Shown: one piece after another, positions 50,385 through 61,010 of the stretch
Position numbering within the stretch: position 1 is the stretch's first letter
How the letters are laid out: each line of letters starts with the position of its first letter
Source: Otis tarda
Taxonomy: Eukaryota > Chordata > Aves > Otidiformes > Otididae
NCBI GenBank assembly: GCA_026413225.1
Contig: CM048553.1
Location: 138,516,690-138,580,689, forward strand
Direction of reading: 5' to 3'
Length of the DNA stretch: 64,000 bases
Notes under the pieces: model-generated
Seen by the model: only the letters and a program-made list of their open reading frames with translations
What the model was told of the DNA's origin: nothing
Databases searched by the model: none
Translations under genes and position numbers: made by a program

Positions 50385-51555
50385 AATATGCAAACATGTG
50401 TTCAAAACCATGGAGAACAGGAAAAGGGCTAGGAATAGGCAGCATGGATTTACCACAGGCAAATTCTGCCTAACTAACGTGATAGCTTTGTATGATGAAA
50501 CAATTGGCACAGTGGGCAAGGAGAAGCAGTAGGATAATTTATAGGTTGACTTTAGCAAGGCCTTCGTTATGGTTTCTACACCCAAGTTGGTGAGATATTG
50601 GCTGGATAAGTAGACGATGGAGAGAAAACTGTCCAATTGCCAGGTTCAAAGGCTTGTGATCAGCGGCACAAAGCCTAACCAGCAGCTGGTTACTAGTGGC
50701 ACCTCTTGGGGATTAATACTAGGGTCAATGCTGTTTGATGCAATTATTAAAGACTTAGAAGACACTCTCAGTAAATCCACACATGAGATCAAACTGAGTG
50801 GAGCAGTTGATATGCTGCAGGTAGAGCTGCTATGCAGAGAGACTTTGACAGGTTTGAGAAAAGGGCTGGCAGGAGTCTTACAAAGTTCAAAGGAGTCAAA
50901 TGCCAAAACTTCCAAAGTAGATGTAATAATCCCATGCAGCAGAACAAGTTGAGAAAAAAAAAGAAAATGGAAAAAAGCAGCTTTGCCAAAAAAGACCCAG
51001 GTGTCTTGGTGAGCAGTACATTGAACACCATCAGCAGCATGGCCTTGCAGCAAAGGTCAACATATGCTAGTCTGTTCTAGCAGGACTGTAGCCAGAGGAT
51101 TGAATCAAGTGGTTCCTCTGTTTGGCACTAATGAGATCCCATCTGGAGGACTGTGTCCAGTAGGAGTTCCCAGTACAAGAAAAACATGGACATACTGCAG
51201 CAAGGCCAGTGAAAGGCCATCAGTATGGTCAGGGCTGGAGCACAAGATGCATGAGGAGAGGATGAGAAACTTTATTCTGCCCGGAGAAAGAAGGCTCAGT
51301 GGGGCATCTTACTGCTATCTTCAGCTACCTGATGGGAGGGATGGAGCGAATGGAACCACTCTCTTCTCAGAGGTGAATGGAGATACAACCAAAGGCAACA
51401 GACACAAGCTGGACTATACAAAATTCCCATTAAAGATTAGGAAAACCTTTTCCACTACAAGAGTGGTCAAATGCTGGACTATGTTGCTCCAAGTGGTTAT
51501 GGATCCTCCATCTTCAAATTGTTCAAAACTTGACTGGAGGTGGCTCTAATTAGAC
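50385..51555 (+). mobile_element. Degraded CR1 LINE, plus strand
   Basis: The RT region can be followed through shifting frames. An FTTGKFCLTNVIALYDE segment lies near 50448-50500. ISGTKPNQQLVTSGTSWG and LGSMLFDAIIKDLEDTLSK lie in the frame at 50617-50952. The line continues in 50832-51080 (KKDPGVLVSSTLN) and in 51064-51549 through the GNRHKLDYTKFPLKIRKTFS segment to the C-terminus. The catalytic FADD position reads STHE (50776-50787), so the enzyme is dead. The 5' part of the element is missing and no octamer tail remains. The 3' third is closely similar to 59065-59470, indicating the same old subfamily. Confidence 0.9.
50617..51549 (+). pseudogene. CR1 ORF2 reverse transcriptase pseudogene
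   Basis: Three consecutive frames (50617-50952, 50832-51080, 51064-51549) overlap and together follow the RT palm through the C-terminal region, so there are at least two frameshifts. The active-site aspartates are replaced (STHE instead of FADD). The remnant is more decayed than the copies at 8.3 and 20.8 kb. Confidence 0.85.
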
Positions 51556-52528
51556 TGTCTTCAAGCCTTCATGCCAATCTCGATCTGTAAATATCACCCT
51601 GAGAAGTCCCAGGCTGTTTCCACTTTCTCTGAGATTTTTCTTTGCAATCCAAAGCTCCCAAATGACTCCTATTCCTGTAACATTAAATCTTCTGCAATGA
51701 CAGCTGTGCTAGAAAGGAACTGGAATGGCTGAGATGTGCATCTCATTAATACAATTCAGTAGCTTCTGAGAAGCAGGTGACTTCTCTGAGACAGAAGCTG
51801 GGTGCTTCTCAGCAGCTGTTTGTTATATATAGTACCTACATATATGGTACCTAAACTAAAGATGGCTTAGGTATGTCTTCTCCAAAGTATTCATTTTTTC
51901 TAGCTGATATTAATGCTTAGCCTGCATCCTTTCCCATTACCAGTGATCAGTAGCAGGAGGGTAGTGAGATAGTGACATAGTTTTAGGAGTTCTCCTTCCC
52001 ACAGTTCAGATCTTATTCAGATCTCCTCTTGTATTTTGAAATTTTCCTCTCGATGCACCCCAGCATGCTTTCTGAGTTAGTCTGAATTTCCACTTTGGTT
52101 ACCAAGACCAACATTGACTCTTGTGTTGCATCCATTCTCCCTCTGCTTGTATTGTCACTTTGGAGAGGAGACAGAGAAACTACGTAGCTCCTATTATTTA
52201 CAAAAGTGGTAGGGGGCATGTTTGCCCCAGAATAAATTAAACTAACTCAACACCTGTTAATTCAGCTACACTTCTGAATAGAAAGAAGTAGATTTGCCAT
52301 TTATAGTAACAAGCATACACTGTCCAAAACAACAAACAAGAATAGCTCTCCACTTCCTCAATGGTACCTTTAAAGCTGACATTACAGTTAGCAAATCAAT
52401 TGCCTCCTGACATGAAGAAGGGACAGAAGTTATCCAAATAGAGTAAACAAGTAGTCTTCTCTGCAGTGGAGCTAATGACACCATATTGATCTACATCTCA
52501 AGGGGGAAGCCTTCCACAGGGATTCTTT
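51556..52528. other. Single-copy non-coding DNA
   Basis: Includes a short TATATA/GGTACC-rich stretch near 51826-51856. No gene or family is recognised. Confidence 0.5.
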
Positions 52529-52579
52529 GATGTCTTTTAAGGCCATCTTAGTATTTCCTCTTTAAGGATGTCTTTTAAG
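52529..52579. repeat. Short direct repeat pair
   Basis: GATGTCTTTTAAG occurs exactly at 52529-52541 and 52567-52579, within a slightly longer repetitive context (GCCTTCC nearby on both sides). A small local duplication. Confidence 0.55.
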
Positions 52580-55500
52580 TAGCCTTCCCTTTGGTGAGGT
52601 GCCTAAAAGAGCTTCTTTCCTCTACAAGGATTTCTACTTTTTTACAGAATGTATAAGAACACGGTGACTGTAAGACTTCTATCTCTTTATTAAATTTAGT
52701 AGAAATCAGTCACTAAATTGAAAAATTAATTGGGCAGACAAGCATTAAGGCACTAAGGCACACATATTCATATGCGTTCGCAAACATAATACACACACAT
52801 GTATATGCCTGTTACCACATAAATCTCATTTCCTTAAGCAAGCAAAATAAAAATATCTTCACAGAAACACACCAAAAAAGTCTAATGAATAATACTTATC
52901 CTCAGTGCTTTCATTAGAGAAGATTATTTTCAACAAAACAATAATTTAGGAGCAATTATTAATATTTCATATCAGCAGACTACCCAGTGCCTACCAACAG
53001 AGACAGCACACAACTATGCTATAAAACACCAGGAAACAACAAGAAGAAAAGCAAGGTAAATCACTACCTTTTATTTATGTTATTCTTATTCTTCCAATTA
53101 TGAAAATCGATTTAAGAGATGACGATCCCAGCAGGACTACAAAGGGTCTGTGTCAGCACTTCCAGCTGTTCTAGCCCTCCTCAACAAACACACGCAGTCG
53201 CTGCTCTCAATTACTCAACGTTTGTTGCAATCACCCCCACTTCCAGCTCCCCCCACCTAGCTGGAGAGGACTCCAGGCAGTAATATCCTCCTCTGCCCCC
53301 ATGACCTTGGGCAATATGGGACGGGCCACAGCACCACCTGTGCCTGCTATCAAACTCATACTTCTAGCTGTGCCCACAAGGCAAGCATTAAAAATAGCTG
53401 GCAATATTGACAGCTGTAAGTCAAAAATTCATGGGACGCTCTTTAAGCCTGCTCATGTGTGTTTTCACTCAGTAACTTCCAGTCTTTTCTGTGCCTGTGC
53501 AAACAAGCAGCACATCATGCCCAGCCACTGCCATATCTTCCCCACCGCCTGATCACTGCCCTGACCTTTTTGTCACTGGGACCATCCGCCTCAGTCAGTG
53601 GAGACCGTGGGTGTCATCCATATGAACCAGACTTGCTGGCACCGGACCGAAAGGTTAGCTTCTGCATATAAAATGAAAAAAAGCTGAAGGTCTTGAAGGA
53701 TGTTTCAGCAGTAAAACTTAAACTGATGTAAAAACTGATACAGGGGAATCACTGCAAATGTGTACTGTAAACGCTGTCATATTCACTTAAGCCTAGCTTG
53801 CATCTTCTTTGTTTGTACCAATATCTATCAATTCAACTCAAAATTTAGTCAATATTCACAGATAGATTTCCACAGATTTATGTAACATTGTGACTCAAAA
53901 TTGGCTTGGTTAAACTCATGCAGGTTTTGAGGCTAGAACAGGAGTAAATTGCTAGTATGATCTTGCCAACTGCCAGAGTATAAAAATTATATATTCTAAA
54001 GAATACTAATCATCTAAAAGAATTCTAAAATTATTCTAAGTGAAAATTATCATCTCTTTGGGAGACGAAAGTTATAGAGGCAAGCTTCATTAAAATGCAT
54101 AATTAGGTACAGGAAATACAAAAGACTGATCATAAAGCAGCACAAACTAAAGCCCTGATCTACTAAAGGTATTCCTGAAGGATTATCCCAGAGTCTTAAA
54201 GAGGTGATTTGGATTTGATCAAGTGATTTTAAACCAGTGAAGAAAATGAGCAGAATTTAGGCTGTAGTTATGCCAATGGGAGCTTGGTAACTTAAGTGTT
54301 GCAAGAACTTTTTTCTACATTTATAATATACAGTGAAATTTGCACATTGGCATTCAGGATGAAAGCCATGCATACGCAACTTTAACTTACACTTATCTGC
54401 TTTTCTGTACTTTCATAGCATGAAGGGTGTTCTTCCTCCAGCCTTCCATCAGCTCCCTCCTACTCAAGTCATCACTGAAAGTTCTATTCCATTATTTTTC
54501 CTTTGAGAAGTCTAGGGCAAGAGAGGTAATGAAAAGAAGCTGCACTGCTCTATTTGTACCTCGGTGCAGACTCGTTGCTGTGTTATTGCCCTTCTCTTTC
54601 TTCTGGTGCATTCCCTGCTATCCAGCTTTCTAGTATACGATAGACATCATGAGTACAACTGTTAAGACAAGGACATGTTCTTGTTCTGTAAGGTGCCTAC
54701 CATATTCTAAATGCTTACAAAAATACAAATGATAATATTGTACAGCCATACCTGGCCACTTTATCTTAAATGATTCTATGCAAATCCTTTTCACCTATGG
54801 GTGACAGTGTAAGTCTGGCAAGTTAGCAGGGAGCTTAGTGAGTAAAAGGATGGATAATTAAAATAGCAATTTCTGTAAGTTTTTCAGAAATTAATTAGGC
54901 TGACATACAACAGAACACTTTGTCTGTCAGCCAATTAAAGTAACTTCAGACATTAGTTAAGCTGTTTACAAAGCTGTAACTTCCCTCTGTGTTCAGCTAA
55001 AAACATCTTTGACCATCAGGGTAAGACAAAGCCTGCTGAAGTTAGTTCAGACAATAGCAGTTCCAGCAGAAAGACTGCAATTAAAGGAGCAGATATAATT
55101 TCACAGGCTAAATGAAATACTAGAAAGATACTTAGGACAGACTAGGATACAACCATTTATTATTCATAACAGATTAGTATTTATTTCCTTTTGCAGCTTT
55201 TTCCTACTAGAATAACAGTGGTGCAGTTAAACAAAGCATGGTCTATAAACAGTTTAGCCAATCGTGTATGTTTTTTGACTGGTAATATCACTGTCTATTA
55301 CATTTTGCAGGGTTTAGAATCACTTTTATAAAACTTCTATTTGATTAGTTTGACCTGATTAATTTCACCTCCCAGATTAACTTCTGCAGGACATTTCCAT
55401 AAGGAAAGGTTTCTTTTTAAACAGCTAAAAGTCAAGTCCTTGTTGTTCTCTGCATCACAGAAGTGAAAATCACTGTGCATCTCTTCGAATCCCCAGTACT

Positions 55501-58090
55501 GCATGGAGAGCAATATGGGTGGGATCCTACCCCAGGTTATCCACAAGGTACTCTTCCCTAGAGGCTGTGCTGTAGATGCCAGGAGCCAGGAGGCTCTGCA
55601 CATAGCCACAGCAGGCTTGTTGAAATAAGAAGGTAAGAACTGGGTGACTGAGCCTTCTGTTTAAACTCTTTTACAGGACTGTCCTGGAAGAACTCCACAG
55701 GACTGCATCCCCATCAACTGAAAAGGAGCTGATCTGTGGTTATCCTTTTTTCTTTGTAACACAGACCTCAAAAAGACGTTCAGACTTCAGCATGTGACAT
55801 CATCTTCCCTGTGCCACCTCGGTAACACAGCAGCTTTACTTTCCCTGGGCTAACATATACATATCCCACTCCAAAGTAGGCTTCTGTAAGTGGCATTTTG
55901 CTGTCAGCTTCTGACAGCCCCGCTCACCCACACGCACCCACAGCTGGGACCAAGGTCACAACCAGGTAGGACTGTGGCAGCAGTCAGTGGTCCTGGCACT
56001 CACGGTATTCTCACAAAATATTGCTCTGTCTCTGCCACGGCCTGTAAACCCTCAGAAAGCACACGCACGTCTGCGCCAAGCTCTGACAGTACACATGTGG
56101 ATGTTACAGGACTGCCACCTCACAGTGTGTTACATTGGACAGAGAGATGCTGTATTTGATTTAAATATTTTTTCATTATACTCAGCCAAGAGATGCTTAC
56201 TCTCTCTTTTGTTTAACACTGTCTTAATGAGACTCTTTCTATTTTACACTAAAAGTGAGCAGTTTCATCCTGCTGCAGAGTTGTCCTTTTCTTTTACACG
56301 CATACATTAGGTCTAATTTGCAAGTATATCTAAAATGTCCTTGGAGATGAAAATCAGTCTTATTTTAAACTACACAGTACATTCCACATATAATATTTTT
56401 CTAAGAATCATTGTGTACTTCCCTACCCAGCATTTATTAATAGGCTTACGATCTGTATTCATCTTTAAATTCCACCAATTAATAGCCTCAAGCCTGGAAA
56501 AATTGTGGGTAAAATTTTCATAATGTGCAAAATCTGATAAGCAAATCATTTTACACTGAGGAATTTAACGCAATACCAAAGAGATTGTAAGAACAGATTT
56601 GTTGCAAAGGCTTGAAATAAATTTATTTAGTTGGATGAGACAACTTTCACAGGCATTCATTTAAACACTAAACTTCACTAGCTGCATAGAGTTAAGAAAT
56701 GTGCTACAAACCTCTTCAACTCCTACACAAGCTGACTCACACGAGATAAGAAAACTATTAGTTCTTAAAAGAACTCTGTATTTTTTCATTATTGTTCCAA
56801 TGACTTCCCTAGTTTTGAGGGGCACAATTTCAGAAGTGTACACTATAGAGAAAGTGATACTTGAAGATGGATGGGTGACCAGGTTACAAATCAAGGAAAA
56901 GAGTCCTGGTGACAAGTGGTTTATGTCGCCATCTCAGCTGCAAAATTAATCCAAAACACAGTAATTTATCCAGCTGCATCCGTTATTTTTCCCACTAGCT
57001 AGCAGCCCATTCCAAAGCAAGCACAATCATTGCTGTTCAATTCCTTCCTTTCACTGCATCCCTATCATCTCATCTTTCTTTTTATGTTGCTGCCATTTCA
57101 AAACTTGTGCTGCATGTCCTCAGTTCATTTGCCCACACTAGTCATTTGTGGGTCCAAATGTTATTTTCTGAAACCCAGAACAGAAGTGTCAGACCTATCC
57201 ATGACTTGAACCTTCAGGGGACTATGATTGCAGGGGTGCTGCTGTACCACATACACCAGTTAGTTTATACATAGCATTAGAAAAATAAACCAAATTATTG
57301 AACCATATGACATGGATTAAGTCTTGTACAGGTAGCTCAACAAGAAAGTCAGGAACACCAAACAGTAGAACAGAACAAAAATGCTTATAAGAGAAAGCCT
57401 GCTGTTTTCGTGAAAGGAAGGACAAAAAACTGCTCAAGTAGAGGTCTGTGGGAAACAATCAGAGAGAGGACTGAGAAGGGGGCTCCACAAAAGAGCTAAG
57501 CAGAGGAACCCAAGTGGCATGTGATGAGAAGCAGATGCAGAAATTCCTTAATGTGCCAGTCAGGTATAGAAGGAGTTGATGGTACGTCTGAAATGTGAAA
57601 AGAAAGAAGGGATGGAAGAAAGAGAACATCGAGTTTGAATTAAGATTAAATTTGAACTGAGAATGTAATGGGAATTGCTCAAGTCTGGATAGGGTTGTAG
57701 AGAAATTGAAGAAGGGGAGGAAGGGTATGCAGCAGGTTTTTGGATCCATCCTGTCATCAAGAATGGGAATTCTTGGATCAGTCTTGAAGATGCTGAAAAG
57801 AAACAAACAAAACTCTGTGCTGACCTGTACATTGATATGTAGAAATAAGATTAACTGCAGCTACCACTTGATCTATTGATTAGATGCCACCAGATGATGA
57901 ACTGCGAGCTAATGGCAAGCTATTACCCAATTCAGTCTAGGAGCAGTGGAATAAATCAATACATAGCAGATATCTGACTTTTTTGCTGGTTTTTGGGAGA
58001 GCAAAACCTGCAAGTTGCTACATTATTTTAGGGATGTACAATACAGATTTGCACCTTAGGAACTACATTTTGCTCTTAGATTTCATGGAA
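52580..58090. other. Single-copy non-coding DNA
   Basis: C-rich around 53220-53300 and purine-rich on the plus strand around 57400-57800. Frames up to 115 codons (57459-57806, minus) are antisense to the purine-rich stretch and hence Ser/Phe/Leu-rich, with no domain. No repeat family is recognised. Confidence 0.5.
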
Positions 58091-58096
58091 CATTTA
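58091..58096. repeat. Target-site duplication, left copy (CATTTA)
   Basis: Identical to 58491-58496. A 6-bp duplication fits class II (ERVK/beta- or alpharetrovirus-like) integration. Confidence 0.8.
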
Positions 58097-58490
58097 TGTT
58101 GGATATCTGGAGAATCAAGGACACTTAGTGAACAATCCAGACCGAATGGAGTTATTATGTTTGTGAGCAGCAGGCTTCAAGGATATCGCAGAGGCCGCCT
58201 GTGAGAAAGTGATGAAGCAACCTTGAAAAGAGGAGGAAGAGCTGGTGTACGTGACTGAAAGCAGAACATGAAGCAGGATGCAGGTGGAGAGGACTGTGCA
58301 CGTGAACAAGAGACTTAACGAATCATATTTTAGCTAAGAGTGCGTGAACAGATATAATTAACCAATTAGTAAAGAGCTTGTGCATGATAGGGAACTAGAA
58401 GGGCTATATTAACCAGGATGTATCAACAATAAAGTGGCATTTGCTTGATCATATTGGTTGTGAGCAGTGTCCGTGACTTCCGCGTCAACA
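58097..58490 (+). mobile_element. Solo LTR of a class II (ERVK-like) endogenous retrovirus
   Basis: The element begins TGTTGGATATCTGG, ends CGCGTCAACA and is flanked by exact 6-bp repeats CATTTA, so both termini are intact at 394 bp. Plus orientation is set by a TATATT box near 58404 and AATAAA at 58428-58433, followed by a short R/U5 ending GTCCGTGACTTCCGCGTCAA. I recognise the R/U5 end as that of a common avian class II LTR. There is no internal sequence and no second LTR. The promoter core and poly(A) signal look intact, so it could still initiate or terminate host transcripts. Confidence 0.92.
58428..58433 (+). terminator. LTR poly(A) signal AATAAA
   Basis: A canonical hexamer about 60 nt before the LTR end, in the expected R-region position. 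Confidence 0.75.
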
Positions 58491-58496
58491 CATTTA
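58491..58496. repeat. Target-site duplication, right copy (CATTTA)
   Basis: Matches 58091-58096. Confidence 0.8.
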
Positions 58497-59064
58497 AATG
58501 TTTTTTCTCTGCTGACTTTAGTGGACTGACTGGACTATCATTATAACAGCCTTAATCCCAGAAGCAGCAACTTCATTGTTCAAGCTACACAATTAATTTC
58601 TGCCTGAGAGGTAAAAAGCGGGAAGTCTGCACAGTGGGTGCAGATAATACCTGGAACTTTTCCATTGGTGGAACAGCCAGCTTAAGTCAACTGTGGAATT
58701 CTCATTAAAATTCTGGAGCATGTGACTTTCATCCTGTCCCTTATGCAGAGATTAGACCTTGTTGTCCTTTAAACTTAATGAATTTTGACAATGTTTATGA
58801 CATTATTTCTAGAAGGTAGAAGAAGAATATTTTTGCAATTGTCACTTTGAATATTTGGGGAGTTATAGCGCTCTCAAGTTGAAAACCCAAATTGTAGAAT
58901 CAGCAATATCAGTGACCAGAAGTCATATACTTCAGTGCTGGGAATAAATAAGATATTATTGTCTCTCCAGATCTGAAAACTCATTGAGATGACAAAAATG
59001 AAAAGGAAAGCATCAGTTCAAAACACTATGGCTTCAGTTTAACATGTTTAATTCAGCAAACAAT
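58497..59064. other. Single-copy spacer
   Basis: No gene or repeat is recognised between the solo LTR and the CR1 cluster. Confidence 0.5.
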
Positions 59065-59472
59065 GGAAAAACATGGACGTACTGCAGCAAGGCCACTGAA
59101 GGGCTATCAATATGGTCAGGGCTGAAGAACAAGATGCATGAGGAGAGGATGAGAAACCTGGCTCAGTGGGGCATCTTACTGCTGTTTTCAGCTACCTGGA
59201 AGAGTACAAAGCAAATGGAGCCACTGTCTTCTCAGGGGTGAACAGTGATGTGACCAGAGGCAACAGACACAAGCTGGAATATACAAAATTCCCATTAAAG
59301 ACTAGGAAAACCCCTTCCACTACAAGGGAGGTCAAACACTAGACCAGGTTGCCCTGAGAGGTCATGGGTCCTCCATCTTTGAATTTGTTCAAAAATTTCA
59401 GTTGTTCAGTTGTTTAAAATTTAATAACTGAATGTGGTTCTGAGTAATCTGATCTAATTGGACCTGTTGTCC
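59065..59472 (+). mobile_element. CR1 LINE 3' fragment, same subfamily as 50385-51555
   Basis: From AACATGGACGTACTGCAGCA onward the sequence tracks 51184-51540 closely, except for a gap of about 24 bases after GAGGATGAGAAAC. It ends in the CR1 3' UTR-like AGTAATCTGATCTAATTGGA. The short frame at 59044-59241 is a piece of ORF2. The copy is 5'-truncated and frameshifted. Confidence 0.88.
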
Positions 59473-60205
59473 ACAAATTTTTCTAATCTATTTTGAAGCT
59501 GCTGATACTGTCTCCACAGACTTCTGTAGCAAGTAAATCCAGAAGTTCTGTCTTCAAACTAAAGAAAGTATTGTTTCCTCTGTTTTAAAACAGCCTCCTA
59601 TTGGCTTCCCCAAACTCCCTGTATTTCTAATACTGAGGAATTTGCTAAAAAGCGATTCTGCATTCAGCTTGTCCAGTATCTCCACGGTTTCCTAAAGCTT
59701 AATCATACCCCCACAGCTTTCTTTGTCTCCTGCTTGAAGAGCGTCAGCCTTTACAGTTTCTCCTCATAAGGCAACTACTCCATTCTCTTAATCATCTTAG
59801 CTGTCTTCTTTGTACCTTCTTCGCTCTGTCCTTGATATGCAGAGATCAGAATGGTGTTCAGAAGCCAATATGTGGATGCTACAAGGTATTATATAGTGAT
59901 AAGGTTAACATTCCCTGCCTTATTCTGAATATCCTTTCTGATGATTTGTCATGGTATCATAGAATCATAGAATAGTTTGGCTTGGAAGGAACCTTTAAAG
60001 GCCATCTAGTCCAACCCCCCTGCAAGAAGCAGGGACATCTCCAACCAGATCAGGTTGCTCAGAGCCTCATCCAGCCTGGCCTTGAACGTTTCCAGGGATG
60101 GGGCATCCACCACCTCTCCGGGCAATCTGTTTCAGTGTTCTACCACCCTCATGGTGAAGAATTTCCAACATTCTGTCAGCTATTTTTGCTGCAGTACATC
60201 AATCC
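59473..60205 (-). mobile_element. Ancient CR1/L3-like LINE, minus strand, split by a younger CR1
   Basis: The antisense ORF2 C-terminal region is recognisable from family knowledge. The plus strand reads AGTTTCTCCTCATAAGGCAA, then a CTTCTTTGTACCTTCTTC stretch, then TCAGAATGGTGTTCAG. Next comes CCTTTCTGATGATTTG near 59930-59948. The expected continuation (CCAACATTCTGTCAGCTATT) appears only at about 60165, after the younger CR1, so the two halves belong to one element interrupted at about 59955-60163. Confidence 0.8.
59955..60163 (-). mobile_element. Young CR1 3' fragment nested in the ancient CR1
   Basis: It starts with the tail ATCATAGAATCATAGAATAG and continues GGAAGGAACCTTTAAAGGCC, matching the copy at 20765-21515. 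Only the last 210 bp of the element is present, ending inside the C-terminal coding part (the LP-EVV region). It is the best-preserved tail in the window. Confidence 0.92.
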
Positions 60206-60429
60206 AATAAAAAAAAAAATGGGTTTAGTCATTAAACAAAAAATAATTAATGCCATCACGCCATGTATTAGTCTTTCTGAGCTATACTGTGAGCTTATTG
60301 ATTTACCTCAGCCTCAGTCTTGATGCTATCAAATAGTGTCATGTTTTGAATAATGTTACAAGTTCCTCACAACAATGAACATGTCTTCTTTTTTATTACA
60401 AAGTGCCCATGATAATCTTGAGCATCCTT
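60206..60429. other. AT-rich spacer inside the CR1 cluster
   Basis: Contains an A-run at about 60211-60221. No element is assigned. Confidence 0.45.
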
Positions 60430-61010
60430 CAGGCCTGGTACAGCAGGAATGAGAATAGCAGGTACAGTTTGAAGTGTGAACTACTGCACTTTGGGGCTAA
60501 TAACAAGAATTTTTGTTACCAGTTATTGTACTAATACCAGATAGAGAGAAATAAAATGAGGGGGTTTTAACTGATTATATGGTTGATCCTAATCAAAGGT
60601 GTCAACCCTGGAGGTGATTTTGGTATGATAAATCATGCAATTTAGGATTAATTGGATAATGCATGAAAAGGATTGGCACTACTGCCATTGCCACTACTGC
60701 CAATGGTAAATCCTGATTTGGAATGCTATGCATCAGCTTCGGACCCATTTTAACGAAAATTGGAAAAGATGCTAGAATGGTCTAAAAGAACAATTGGGAA
60801 ACAAAATTAAAAGAGTTAAAGAGCTCAGATTATTAACCCAGCAAAAAGAAGTCTCAGCTGAGATATCATTACTCTCTGGGGATATAAAACGGATAACATC
60901 AGGGCTGGAAAGAGCTATATAAATCAAAGCAAAACACCAACACAAATAGCCATGAATAAATTTACATCAGAAACTGAAGAAGGTTTCTAACTGGAAGGAA
61001 GAGGGTAATG
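60430..61010 (+). mobile_element. Ancient CR1/L3-like LINE remnant, plus strand
   Basis: CTACTGCACTTTGGGGCTAA and CAAGAATTTTTGTTACC match the mid-ORF2 'GTAATGCACTTGGG ... AACAAGAATTTTTGCTA' order. The order CTGGAAAGAGCTATATAAATC, ACACAAATAG, GAAGAAGGTTTCTAACTGG matches the end of ORF2 (all from family knowledge). Much of the intervening part is missing or unrecognisable. The end region parallels the relic at 33330-33505. Confidence 0.7.

Noticed and set aside
55484-55498. TTCGAATCCC-like box suggesting a tRNA gene
   Set aside because: No upstream A box or cloverleaf arms at proper spacing on either strand.
57459-57832. Minus-strand frames of 115 and 90 codons
   Set aside because: Antisense of a purine-rich stretch. 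Low-complexity Ser/Phe/Leu content in two overlapping frames indicates composition, not coding.
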